The notes beneath the pieces are model-generated. The model was not told where the DNA came from and did not search any database. It saw only the letters and a program-made list of their open reading frames with translations. The translations under genes were made by a program, and so were the position numbers. Positions 46,974 to 55,450 of a stretch of DNA of 64,000 bases are shown here, in pieces. Position 1 is the first letter of the stretch. Each line of letters starts with the position of its first letter. Source of the stretch: Lutibacter profundi (GTDB taxonomy: Bacteria; Bacteroidota; Bacteroidia; Flavobacteriales; Flavobacteriaceae); contig NZ_CP013355.1 in the NCBI RefSeq assembly GCF_001543325.1, positions 620,001-684,000 on the forward strand, given 5' to 3'.

Positions 46974-47163
46974 CAACGTGTATAAAACATAGCTAATAAA
47001 GGCTTTTCGAGAGGTTCGCTCCTATTTGCAAAGTTCCGCCAAATTTTTAAATTTGGCTTTTAAGATTGATAAGTTAAAACAAAATATAAAAATTCGGCTC
47101 AGTGTTTATCCGAAAAGTTAGCGTCTTTTTACACGCTACGTTTCATACACAAGACCGTTGCAA
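46968..47163 (+). repeat. attC-like site 41 (long form)
   Basis: Left core AGCTAAC (10-nt match to GTTAGCTGTA), right core GTTGCAA. 196 bp. Arms GTGTATAAAACATAGC and GCTACGTTTCATACAC. The apical region has a CCAAATTTTTAAATTTGG-type hairpin like that of site 34. Confidence 0.85.
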
Positions 47164-47559
47164 TTAATTGGGAAATTTCGTTTTTTAGGATATAAAGTTC
47201 ATTAAAATTATAATATTAACTATCGGAAAAATCTCTGATTAAGGAATGAATTGTTCAGATTGATTTTCTAAGTGAACAGATTGATTTTCAGAACGCACAG
47301 ATTTGAGAAATGAAACGTGAAAAACTGTTGAATTGCACAGATTTTAGAAATGAATCGCACAAAATGAGAAATGACACGAATAGAGAAATGAATCCGATTT
47401 TATGTTCATTTCGGAGAAAAATATGATTGAAAAATGGTAACTAAACCGATAAAATAGCAAGATTTTATTCTCATTTCGCACAAACGGAGAAAGATAAAAT
47501 TAAATAAAATACAAAAAATCAGATAATACCGAAATTGAAAAATGATTGAAAACAACTAA
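47164..47559 (+). other. Non-coding cassette, family C copy 3
   Basis: Same body as 23491, with at least one difference (GAAACGTGAAAAACTG versus GAAACGTAAAAAACTG). No gene supported. Confidence 0.7.
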
Positions 47560-47692
47560 TTGCAACAAATCATAAAATTTATGCTTAAATTTGGATTTAG
47601 TACGAAATGACAAACATTTTAACAAACCGATTTGCTACAACCGAAAAATCTCCGATTTCTCAGTCGCACAAATCTTATAAAAGCCGTTGGCA
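47560..47692 (+). repeat. attC-like site 42
   Basis: Left core TTGCAAC (10-nt match), right core GTTGGCA, class-1 arms, 133 bp. Confidence 0.86.
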
Positions 47693-47757
47693 ATAATTAT
47701 ACGACTGACTCGAAGGCAACAATCGAAATTAAGCTTAAAACAATAATTTAAATTTTG

Positions 47758-47765
47758 TAACTTTG
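47758..47765 (+). promoter_or_regulatory. -7 box TAACTTTG
   Basis: TAACTTTG lies 8 bases before the ATG at 47773, in the same AATTT-TTTTGTAACTTTG context as the box at 88. It probably drives the three-gene sce7726 operon. Confidence 0.6.
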
Positions 47766-47772
47766 CTTTTAA

Positions 47773-48657
47773 ATGGAAATAGTAACTGATATAAATAAAA
47801 TACGAAGTTTATCACAAATCATTTCACCAGCTAATTTTAAAAAGATTGTGCGAGAAGATGACTGTTATTCAACATTTTACAAAATAAAAAAATATACAAC
47901 AGTAACAGATTCTACAACCAACCTTGATGCAATAAATGTTATATACAATTCGCTATTAAAAAATTATAAGAATGAGTATGTTTATAAAAATATACTTACA
48001 AACAAATTACTTCTAAAAAAGTATAGTTTAAAAAACACAATAGCATTAAACGAATTCAATATTGGAAAGTCAATTGCAGACTTTGTTTTATTGAACGGAG
48101 AAGCAAGAGTTTACGAAATAAAAACAGAGCTTGATAATCTTGAAAAATTAGATAAGCAAGTATTGGATTACTGTAAATTTGGAGACAAAGTTTACATAGT
48201 AACTAGTTCAAAACACGTAAATAAATTAATTGAACTTTATGATAATTCTACAATTGGAATTATTGAATTAACATCAAGAAACGCTTTAAAGACAATAAAA
48301 GAAGCTACAAGTAATGAGGCTACTTTTAGTTGCGAAATACTGTTTAAAACCTTGAGGAAACAGGAATATTTAGATATAATTGAGGAATACTTCAACTTTG
48401 TACCAGAAGTTTCTAATACAAGAATTTTCAAAGAGTGTTTAGCACTTGCCAAAAAAATTGAAATTTCATTGTTTCAAAAATTAGTAGTTAACAAACTCAA
48501 ATACAGAAATATTTCTAATCCTAAAAAAATTCAAGAAAAAGCAATTCCAGAGAGTTTAAAACATATTTGTTATTCATTAGATTTTTCAAAAAATGAGTAT
48601 GAAAAATTAGACTCATTTCTTAATCAAAAAAGCAAAATATGTATTTCCCATATTTAA
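47773..48657 (+). CDS. sce7726 family protein
   Basis: A 294-residue protein of the sce7726 group. NEFNIGKSIADFVLLNGEA followed by RVYEIKTELDNLEKL (about 95-125) gives a D...E-x-K nuclease-like core. Family members sit directly upstream of sce7725 genes, as here, with the reading frames overlapping by 19 bases. The function is not known to me; the conserved pairing and the nuclease-like motif suggest a small defence or conflict module. Confidence 0.8.
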   Translation: MEIVTDINKIRSLSQIISPANFKKIVREDDCYSTFYKIKKYTTVTDSTTNLDAINVIYNSLLKNYKNEYVYKNILTNKLLLKKYSLKNTIALNEFNIGKSIADFVLLNGEARVYEIKTELDNLEKLDKQVLDYCKFGDKVYIVTSSKHVNKLIELYDNSTIGIIELTSRNALKTIKEATSNEATFSCEILFKTLRKQEYLDIIEEYFNFVPEVSNTRIFKECLALAKKIEISLFQKLVVNKLKYRNISNPKKIQEKAIPESLKHICYSLDFSKNEYEKLDSFLNQKSKICISHI

Positions 48658-49574
48658 GAGGCAAACAATTTGAATTAATTGCCTTAAGAGAATTGTGTTC
48701 TCTTTTTCCGCAGGAATTAAATAAAATTTCCCCAGTTATTGAACCTGTTAAAGCTTCAAGCACTTTAAAATCTACTCTAGCTGAATTTGTAAATCGAAAC
48801 GCAAATTTTAACCTAATAATAAATCCGAGAGTTGGAGATTTAGAAGGACAATACGAAAGAATTATTGAAATGATTACTTCTTCAATTCCAGCAGAGTATA
48901 ACAACTACCAACTAGCTGTTATAATTGACTCTAAAACTGAAAGAAGCATTGGAACATTAATTGAGTTTATAAATGCACTAGATTTAAATTATAACGGAAT
49001 TACATTAATACACGAAACAGAAATAAACAGTCAAAGTATTGAGTTATTAAATAACGAATTGAACATAGTTTATAATGTCATTTATTTTCAAAAAACTAGT
49101 CGTAGGTATTATCGTGAATTTGAAGCCAACACCCTTGTCAGTCTAGATGATTATTTTATAGAGCAATCGAAGAATGCTGACTATTTGAACCAAGAAAGTG
49201 ATTTTTCAAAAGAATATAGATTTTATATCCAAGATGGTTTTGTTGGATTTTCTGATTTCTTAACAATTGGTGATAATTATTCAGAATCAGGGTTTTTACC
49301 AAGAGCAGTAGCAATTCATTTGAGTTATTTGGAAAATGAACAAATTAGGGTAAAACATTTCGTTTCTGACTCTAATGAGGATGTGGCAGATATTGGTGGT
49401 AAATTTTCAGAGGCAATTAATAAATTAGTTATTTGGTGTGACCAAAATAATTTAAACACTGCTGCTATAAACGTATTTCGAGATTTACAACAAAGAGGTC
49501 ATTTTCCAGGTTTAGGGACTTTGAAAAAACTATCTATAATGAATCATATAGAATTAGTAATTAACAATATTTAA
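48639..49574 (+). CDS. sce7725 family protein
   Basis: A 311-residue protein. It opens MYFPYLRGKQFELIALREL, the signature start of sce7725 proteins, with LNKISPVIEPVKAS and NLIINPRVGDLEG following; SGFLPRAVAIHLSYLE and the helix HIELVINNI close it. Beta-propeller-free, TIM-like alpha/beta alternation resembles the phage beta-protein family. Overlaps sce7726 by 19 bases; the third gene starts two bases after its stop. Confidence 0.8.
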   Translation: MYFPYLRGKQFELIALRELCSLFPQELNKISPVIEPVKASSTLKSTLAEFVNRNANFNLIINPRVGDLEGQYERIIEMITSSIPAEYNNYQLAVIIDSKTERSIGTLIEFINALDLNYNGITLIHETEINSQSIELLNNELNIVYNVIYFQKTSRRYYREFEANTLVSLDDYFIEQSKNADYLNQESDFSKEYRFYIQDGFVGFSDFLTIGDNYSESGFLPRAVAIHLSYLENEQIRVKHFVSDSNEDVADIGGKFSEAINKLVIWCDQNNLNTAAINVFRDLQQRGHFPGLGTLKKLSIMNHIELVINNI

Positions 49575-49576
49575 TT

Positions 49577-50617
49577 ATGAACTGTTGCGTTAATTGCTTT
49601 ACTAGTTCATATCTAATTAGTATTATTAATGGTGACGATAGAACAGGAACTTGCGATTTTTGCAGTACTATAAACACTTCTATTTATTCGGCAAGAGAAC
49701 TACCCGATTTTTTTAGAAACATACTTTCTCTTTACGTTCCAGACGAAAATTCCGCTTCACAAATTTCTGAATCATTAAAAAAAGACTTTAATGTATTAAG
49801 TGAGATTGTTGAAAGTCCTATTGAATTATTTCAAGCTATATTTGCAGATGAAATTGAAGATTTTGAATCAATTTTCAATAGCAATGTTTCCTTAAAACGC
49901 AGACCTTTTCTTGAAACTCAAGCAGATAACGTTCATAATGTATGGAATGAATTTAAAAAAGAAATAAAATTTGTTAATCGTTACCATATTCAGAACACAA
50001 TTGACCTAAAAAAATTAGAAACGTTTTTTCTACACGAGAGTTTTTATAGAAACATTAAAAAAGGGAGGATTTTTTTTAGATGCAGAGTTTCGGATAAAAA
50101 TGGTTTTCCTTGCAAAAAAATGGGAAATCCACCAATTGAATTAGCTTCAAGTGGTAGAGCAAACCCAAAAGGAATTTCTTATTTATATGTTGCTGACAGT
50201 CTTGAAACGTCAATGTATGAGACTAGAGCTTCGCTTTTTGATTATGTGACTGTTGGAGAATTTAAGCTAAAAGAAGATATTAAAATATTGAACCTTCGAA
50301 ATCCGAAAGACGACCCAATTTACTGGTCTGAAATAGAAGAAATAGAAAATTATTTAATCTATATTCCTTTCATACAAACACTACAAAAAGAATTGTCTTT
50401 GCCTATTAGAAAGAGAGACCAAATTCTAGATTATATTCCTACTCAATACATATCGGAATTTATTAAGTCTTTGGGATTTGATGGTGTGGAATATCAAAGT
50501 TCACTGAATTCAGAAGGTTATAATATTGCAATTTTTAATCCTGAAAAATTGGAATGTTTTAAAACCAATGTTTACGAAATTAATGATATCAAATTAACAC
50601 ACGGAAAAATAAAATAA
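49577..50617 (+). CDS. RES-domain protein with N-terminal zinc and HEPN-like region
   Basis: A 346-residue protein. CCVNC and CDFC at the N-terminus form a zinc site. A helical region about 45-150 resembles the HEPN-like N-terminal domain attached to RES proteins. The RES domain follows: FFRCRVSDK, then SSGRANPKGISYLYVADSLE and TSMYETRAS, with the conserved R...R-x-N-P-x-G-x-x-Y-x-A pattern. RES toxins degrade NAD+ (Xre-RES systems). Here no Xre antitoxin is present; the partners are sce7726 and sce7725, suggesting an effector controlled by them. Confidence 0.82.
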   Translation: MNCCVNCFTSSYLISIINGDDRTGTCDFCSTINTSIYSARELPDFFRNILSLYVPDENSASQISESLKKDFNVLSEIVESPIELFQAIFADEIEDFESIFNSNVSLKRRPFLETQADNVHNVWNEFKKEIKFVNRYHIQNTIDLKKLETFFLHESFYRNIKKGRIFFRCRVSDKNGFPCKKMGNPPIELASSGRANPKGISYLYVADSLETSMYETRASLFDYVTVGEFKLKEDIKILNLRNPKDDPIYWSEIEEIENYLIYIPFIQTLQKELSLPIRKRDQILDYIPTQYISEFIKSLGFDGVEYQSSLNSEGYNIAIFNPEKLECFKTNVYEINDIKLTHGKIK

Positions 50618-50621
50618 CTAT

Positions 50622-50750
50622 TGCCAACAACGTGTATAAATCATTGGTCTATAAGTAGTTAAATGATAATTATAGATATAAATAAACATTACGGTAAACT
50701 AAAATGAAGTGCTTCGAAATGCCCAACGCTTCATACACAAACCGTTGTGC
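50622..50750 (+). repeat. attC-like site 43
   Basis: Left core TGCCAAC (10-nt match to GTTGGCAATA), right core GTTGTGC. Arms GTGTATAAATCATTGG and CCCAACGCTTCATACAC. 129 bp. Confidence 0.86.
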
Positions 50751-50757
50751 TTAATAC

Positions 50758-52069
50758 GGTATGATAAAGGGACATCGTTTACAAAGTTAAAGAGACATAG
50801 TTTACACTTTTTAGGTTGTAATTTGAGAAATAAAATCAAATTATTATGCCTTGGAAAGAAACAACAACTATGGAACAAAAAATTGAATTTATTTGTGAAT
50901 GGAGAACTGGAAAATATACCATCACAGAATTATGTAAAAACTTTGAAATCTCAAGACCCACCGCCTATAAGTTAATAAATAGGTTTGAAAAACAAGGTTT
51001 TGAAGGCTTAAAAGAGCAATCAAGAACTCCAAAGGAACATCCAAATGCGACAAAGGAAAATATTGTTGATGGGATACTTAAATTAAAGAAAAAACACCCA
51101 CGCTGGGGAGCTAAAAAAATCAATAAACTATTGTTTAACGATTTTACAGAAAATGAGATCCCCTCGGTGGTTACTGTTCACAACATACTCAAAAGACACG
51201 GTTTAGTATGCCCTCAAAAAAGGTTAAGAAGAGTCAAACCTGTATATCCTATTTTTGATCCAAAAGTGTGTAATGAAGTATGGAGTGCAGATTACAAAGG
51301 AAAGTTTTTAATGGGTAATAAAGTGTATTGTCACCCACTGACCATTGCTGATTCCAAAAGTAGATTTTTATTCACAGCTAAAGGACATTATAAAGAAACT
51401 TTAAAGTACGCAAAGGCTGAATTTACAAAGGTTTTTAGGAAATATGGAATCCCTAAACAACTCCACACAGACAACGGAAGTCCCTTTGGGTCTGTTCGTG
51501 CTATTCAACGATTTACACAACTCTCCTATTGGTTTATTGAACTTGGAATTACACCCGTTTTTTCTGACCCAGCACACCCAGAACAAAACGGAAGACACGA
51601 ACGTATGCATCGCGATTTAAAAGCGGCTTGTGCCAAACCTTCAGCCTATGACTTAAAAGCACAACAAAGACGTTTAAATCACTTTGTAAAAGAATATAAT
51701 CACATAAGACCTCACGAAGCCTTAGGGATGGAAACACCTGCTTCAATGCATAACTTTTCCACCAGACCTTTTCCTGAAAAAATACCTAACTTTGACTATA
51801 ATTCAAATCTCAAAATTTTAAAAGTAACTCAAAATGGAGCAATCAGATGGAAGTCGTATTATTGGGTATATTTAACAGCAGCTTTAAAAGGAAAATACGT
51901 AGGTATTGAAGATTTAGGTAATGGAATTTGGAAAGTCTTTTATAGAGACGTATTTTTAGGTTTCTTTAATGAAACACAATTAAGAAATAAAGAAAAGTCA
52001 ATAAGGTTAGAAACTAATTTAGTGTAAAGTCTAATCTTTAACTTGTGTAAACTATGTCTCTTAACGAAC
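50758..52069 (+). mobile_element. IS481-family element, copy IS6
   Basis: 1312 bp with ATAC on both sides (50754-50757, 52070-52073), beginning at nucleotide 11 from the attC G. However the cassette to the right ends TGCCAAC rather than the expected GCACAAC, so left and right flanks come from different cassettes despite the matching ATAC. Right end CTATGTCTC. Confidence 0.92.
50846..52027 (+). CDS. IS481-family transposase (IS6)
   Basis: Intact 393-residue protein, Thr 236 subtype, same as IS4. Confidence 0.95.
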   Translation: MPWKETTTMEQKIEFICEWRTGKYTITELCKNFEISRPTAYKLINRFEKQGFEGLKEQSRTPKEHPNATKENIVDGILKLKKKHPRWGAKKINKLLFNDFTENEIPSVVTVHNILKRHGLVCPQKRLRRVKPVYPIFDPKVCNEVWSADYKGKFLMGNKVYCHPLTIADSKSRFLFTAKGHYKETLKYAKAEFTKVFRKYGIPKQLHTDNGSPFGSVRAIQRFTQLSYWFIELGITPVFSDPAHPEQNGRHERMHRDLKAACAKPSAYDLKAQQRRLNHFVKEYNHIRPHEALGMETPASMHNFSTRPFPEKIPNFDYNSNLKILKVTQNGAIRWKSYYWVYLTAALKGKYVGIEDLGNGIWKVFYRDVFLGFFNETQLRNKEKSIRLETNLV

Positions 52070-52074
52070 ATACG

Positions 52075-52956
52075 ATGACAGAATTAATTTACGAAGTTGA
52101 TACTTTTGATAAAGTTTATAATTTGATTTCAAATTCACTTGATATTCAATTAGATAAGTACGACTTCCAATTATGTAGGTTTTGTGGAGAAAATAATCCA
52201 GATAAGTTTAAAAGTGTAGCTCATATAATACCAGAACTTACTGGAAATAAAGAATTAAAATATTTCAACGAGTGTGATAATTGTAATAATAAATTCAGTA
52301 AATATGAAAATGATTTACAATTATTTGGAGGAATAAAAAATATTCTTGCAGGAATAAAAGGAAAAAAATATCCGAAACATAAGGACTATAAGCATTATTT
52401 TCAAGCTTATAATTCAAAAAATGGAGTAATATTTAAATCACTTAAAGAAACTGGAGCATTAGATTTTTCAGATGAAAAAATTAGTATTAAAAGTGAGACC
52501 CAAAAGTTCAAACCAAGATATATACAAAAAGCATTTGTGAAAATTGCTCTTTCACTTCTACCAAAAAATGAATTGAAAAAATTGACTAAAACAATTGAAT
52601 GGTTAAATAATCCGAATGACGATTTCACACCATCAAATCATCCTATGTTTTTATTAATTGAGAGAGAAAATAATATTCCTTTACGAAAACCTCTAGCTCT
52701 AGTTTATAAAAGGATTAATGATTCTAACTCACCTGAATTTACTTTAGTTTTTCATTATAGTTTTTTTTCTTATCAGTTATTTATCCCATTCAACGAGAAT
52801 GATGAGAATTTAGACTATTCTAAACTAATTCTTCCATTAAATCCAGGCGTTATTACAGATAATAAAAATTTTAAAGAGGTTGCTTTCAATCATTATTATA
52901 TGACAACTTTGAAAAAGTCAAGATTAACCGATTACTTTGATAGATTGACAAAATAA
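52075..52956 (+). CDS. HNH endonuclease domain protein
   Basis: A 293-residue protein from the ATG at 52075, one base after the IS6 duplication; an earlier ATG at 52054 lies in the IS end. CRFCGENNPDKFKSVAHIIP (about 34-53) and NECDNCNNKFSKYEND (about 65-80) form a zinc-bound HNH motif with the paired CxxC and the AHIIPE His. The rest (about 90-293) is alpha/beta and unassigned. A DNA-cutting defence role is likely. Since IS6 lies directly upstream, and the cassette is a recombinant, its original upstream DNA is lost. Confidence 0.82.
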   Translation: MTELIYEVDTFDKVYNLISNSLDIQLDKYDFQLCRFCGENNPDKFKSVAHIIPELTGNKELKYFNECDNCNNKFSKYENDLQLFGGIKNILAGIKGKKYPKHKDYKHYFQAYNSKNGVIFKSLKETGALDFSDEKISIKSETQKFKPRYIQKAFVKIALSLLPKNELKKLTKTIEWLNNPNDDFTPSNHPMFLLIERENNIPLRKPLALVYKRINDSNSPEFTLVFHYSFFSYQLFIPFNENDENLDYSKLILPLNPGVITDNKNFKEVAFNHYYMTTLKKSRLTDYFDRLTK

Positions 52957-52960
52957 CTTG

Positions 52961-53092
52961 TGCCAACAATGCACATAAAAAATTGCTTAATTCAGTGAAA
53001 TAGAATGTTTATAAAACAAAAAAATATTAAATTTAAACATTGGAAAATTGCGTTTTCAAAACCGCAACTTTTCATGTCCTAAACCGTTGTGG
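52961..53092 (+). repeat. attC-like site 44
   Basis: Left core TGCCAAC with flank CTTG predicts a cassette start GTTGGCACAAG that is absent upstream. Right core GTTGTGG. Arms CACATAAAAAATTGC and GCAACTTTTCATGTC. 132 bp. Confidence 0.84.
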
Positions 53093-53167
53093 TTTATATT
53101 ACGACAGAAAAATACAAGAAAAAATTGCATTACAATACAAAAAAATTGACACTGACTAATATTACGA

Positions 53168-53198
53168 TTTACCATATTTATTTTACGGTTTTACCATA
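53168..53198 (+). promoter_or_regulatory. Paired direct repeat upstream of toxin gene (3 of 3)
   Basis: TTTACCATA at 53168-53176 and 53190-53198, 22 bp apart, bracketing TTTTACGG. The repeat half-sites differ from those at 30033 (CATA versus CTTA) but change in step with each other, as a paired protein-binding site would. Confidence 0.55.
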
Positions 53199-53261
53199 AA
53201 ACTAAATTAAATATTTTCAGTACTATTGAAAATCAAATATTAACACTTAAATTTAAACTTT

Positions 53262-54875
53262 ATGAAAAAGAAACAAATCAAAACTTATTTAAAAACTGGA
53301 ATTCTACTACTAGGAATTTCATTATTGCTATGGAATTGTGAAAAATCTGATTTAACCGAAACTATTGATACTAATATTACTAAAAGTTTATTAGCTCAAA
53401 AATCTGTTAAACTTTCTGACATACCCGATGTTAAAGATTTTTTAAACTTAAAAGTAAAAAATAACCTTTCTTCTAAAACAGGTACATTAAATGATGCTAT
53501 TTTTGACATAGATAATATTTTAGAAGTTATAGATACACTTGGTAATATTAACTACACTTTTCGATTTACTTTACCAAATTCTTCTTTAGATACGTTTTAC
53601 AATTTAGTGGTTGGTAAAACGCCTACAGGAGAACTAAAAACTCCTTTTGTCTTAAAGTACACTTGTGATGAAACATCGCTTGACTTATACATTGACAACA
53701 AGTATAATTTTAGTTTTTTTAAAGGAACAATCTCCTTACATAAATATACAGATTTTTTTGAACAAGGTTACTTTTCTAAAACAGAAGCAACAAATTGCCC
53801 TCCAGAGTTAGACCAAAATGGAGACCCAATACCTTGTGAAATACAACCTATTGATGGAAGTTCCACAGGCGGGTCTGGAGTTGATGTTGGTGGAACGGGA
53901 AATGTAAGCAATGATGACGGAAGTACAGACGGTTCGTCTGATTCTAATTCAGGTGGTGGCACTACCTCTAATTGTGATTGGTATATTGAGAATGTTCCTA
54001 CTTATCCTTGTCCTTATGCTAATTTTGAAACAGGTTGTCTATATCCTACATTAATAATTGATTGCACAACTCAAAGTCAAAAAACAGAAACTGATGAAAA
54101 TTGCCCTCCATGTGACACTAATGTTGATGGGGGAATTGGTGTGAACACATTAACCATTGAATCTATTAGAACTACCCTTAAAAATGAACTTACTCTTAAT
54201 TCATCTCAAATTAGTTGGATTGGTAATTCAGAAAATGATAAGGAAGTTACTGATATTTATAACTTTTTACAAAATAATAATATTGATGGTATCTATACCT
54301 CTGGAGCTATTAGCTTTGCTGAATCTGTTATTGCTGCTAGTGCAGAAGGTTCGTTAATATCATCTTTTCCATTTTTCAAATACCCACCTAACAGTAACTT
54401 TACTATTCAATACCCAAAACTAACAGAATATTTAAAAAATAAGTTACCAAATGTGGCTGATATACCTTTAATTGTGAACACCATAAATGATATTACGGGT
54501 GTTTCAACTACTCAAATTAAATTTGACCTTCAATGGAATCAAGGGCCTACTATTCAGATAACTCAACTAGATAACTATGCAGATAATACCGATACTAATA
54601 CTGTAGGGGCATTTGATAAAGGCTTACCTAATACTTTATTATTAGACATCGATTACGTTAATGGATTAGAAAACAATATAAATGAACAGTTTCAAGAAGA
54701 CGGTTTACTTTTTTATTTGGGTGTCGTTTTACTGCATGAATATGTTCATTATGCAGATAATTCTGATGGAATAGACTATCCAGGAGAGGAAGGTGAAATT
54801 TTTGAATTTAGAGTTTATGGAGAAAATATTAACACTTCTACTGCACAATGGTTAATCCTTAATAAATATTACTAA
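53262..54875 (+). CDS. Modular lipoprotein toxin-like protein with zinc metallopeptidase domain
   Basis: A 537-residue lipoprotein (Cys 26). The first 199 residues and the block around LTLNSSQISW match the protein at 30127; the Ser/Gly/Asp linker and the C-terminus differ. The C-terminal domain contains LLHEYVHYAD with HEYVH at 492-496, the HExxH zinc motif, followed by GEEGEIFEFRVYGE, which supplies a candidate third ligand Glu. This indicates a metallopeptidase effector carried on the constant stem. Followed two bases later by a small lipoprotein gene. Confidence 0.78.
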   Translation: MKKKQIKTYLKTGILLLGISLLLWNCEKSDLTETIDTNITKSLLAQKSVKLSDIPDVKDFLNLKVKNNLSSKTGTLNDAIFDIDNILEVIDTLGNINYTFRFTLPNSSLDTFYNLVVGKTPTGELKTPFVLKYTCDETSLDLYIDNKYNFSFFKGTISLHKYTDFFEQGYFSKTEATNCPPELDQNGDPIPCEIQPIDGSSTGGSGVDVGGTGNVSNDDGSTDGSSDSNSGGGTTSNCDWYIENVPTYPCPYANFETGCLYPTLIIDCTTQSQKTETDENCPPCDTNVDGGIGVNTLTIESIRTTLKNELTLNSSQISWIGNSENDKEVTDIYNFLQNNNIDGIYTSGAISFAESVIAASAEGSLISSFPFFKYPPNSNFTIQYPKLTEYLKNKLPNVADIPLIVNTINDITGVSTTQIKFDLQWNQGPTIQITQLDNYADNTDTNTVGAFDKGLPNTLLLDIDYVNGLENNINEQFQEDGLLFYLGVVLLHEYVHYADNSDGIDYPGEEGEIFEFRVYGENINTSTAQWLILNKYY

Positions 54876-54876
54876 A

Positions 54877-55305
54877 ATGAAAAACTTACTTATTCTAATT
54901 TGTTTTATCCTATCAAACTATAGTTGTCAAACAGAAAAAAAAGATACTCATTCTTGTTTTTCAAAAATAGAAAAAGAAATATTTATAACTCAACTATTAA
55001 GTAATGATAGAGTTAGTAATTATCTTCATCTTGATATTATTGAACGAATTCCATTAAAACTAAAAGAAAGTAAATTAATAACTAAAAATTTAAATATTTT
55101 CATTAAAAATGAAAAAATAATAGTTATTAATAATGATTCAATAACAGACTTGATTACATTAAAATTTTCAAAGATAGATTGTAAAAAAAGTGAACTTAAA
55201 TTTTCAATATTTTTTAAAATTGAAAATGCTCTTATTGAGGGGAAAGCTAGAAAAATGAATAAAAACAAATGGCTAATTGAAATGACTAAAGAAATTGAAT
55301 ATTAA
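54877..55305 (+). CDS. Small lipoprotein, probable immunity partner
   Basis: A 142-residue lipoprotein, LLILICFILSNYSC with Cys about 17, starting one base after the toxin stop. The mature part is a small alpha/beta domain (SKIEKEIFITQLLSNDRVSN, IFIKNEKIIVINNDSITDL). Its place after a metallopeptidase toxin suggests an inhibitor that protects the producing cell. No sequence relation to the other partners is visible. Confidence 0.62.
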   Translation: MKNLLILICFILSNYSCQTEKKDTHSCFSKIEKEIFITQLLSNDRVSNYLHLDIIERIPLKLKESKLITKNLNIFIKNEKIIVINNDSITDLITLKFSKIDCKKSELKFSIFFKIENALIEGKARKMNKNKWLIEMTKEIEY

Positions 55306-55315
55306 TAAATACAAA

Positions 55316-55442
55316 CCACAACAATGGCTATAGCAAATGCAAGGTTTTAAATATTAAATAAATTTTAACATTAAAGCAACTTTAATTTACTTGGAAAATT
55401 CTACAATAAATCTTGCACTTGCCATAGCCTAACCCGTTGGGC
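55316..55442 (+). repeat. attC-like site 45
   Basis: Left core CCACAAC (10-nt match to GTTGTGGTTT), right core GTTGGGC. Arms GGCTATAGCAAATGC and GCACTTGCCATAGCC. 127 bp, the shortest. Confidence 0.85.
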
Positions 55443-55450
55443 GTCATTAA

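Noticed and set aside
50754..52073. Taking the matching ATAC flanks of IS6 as proof of simple insertion
   Set aside because: The cassette ends do not pair, and the AT of the flank is fixed in nearly all cassettes, so a match of the other two bases by chance is easy.
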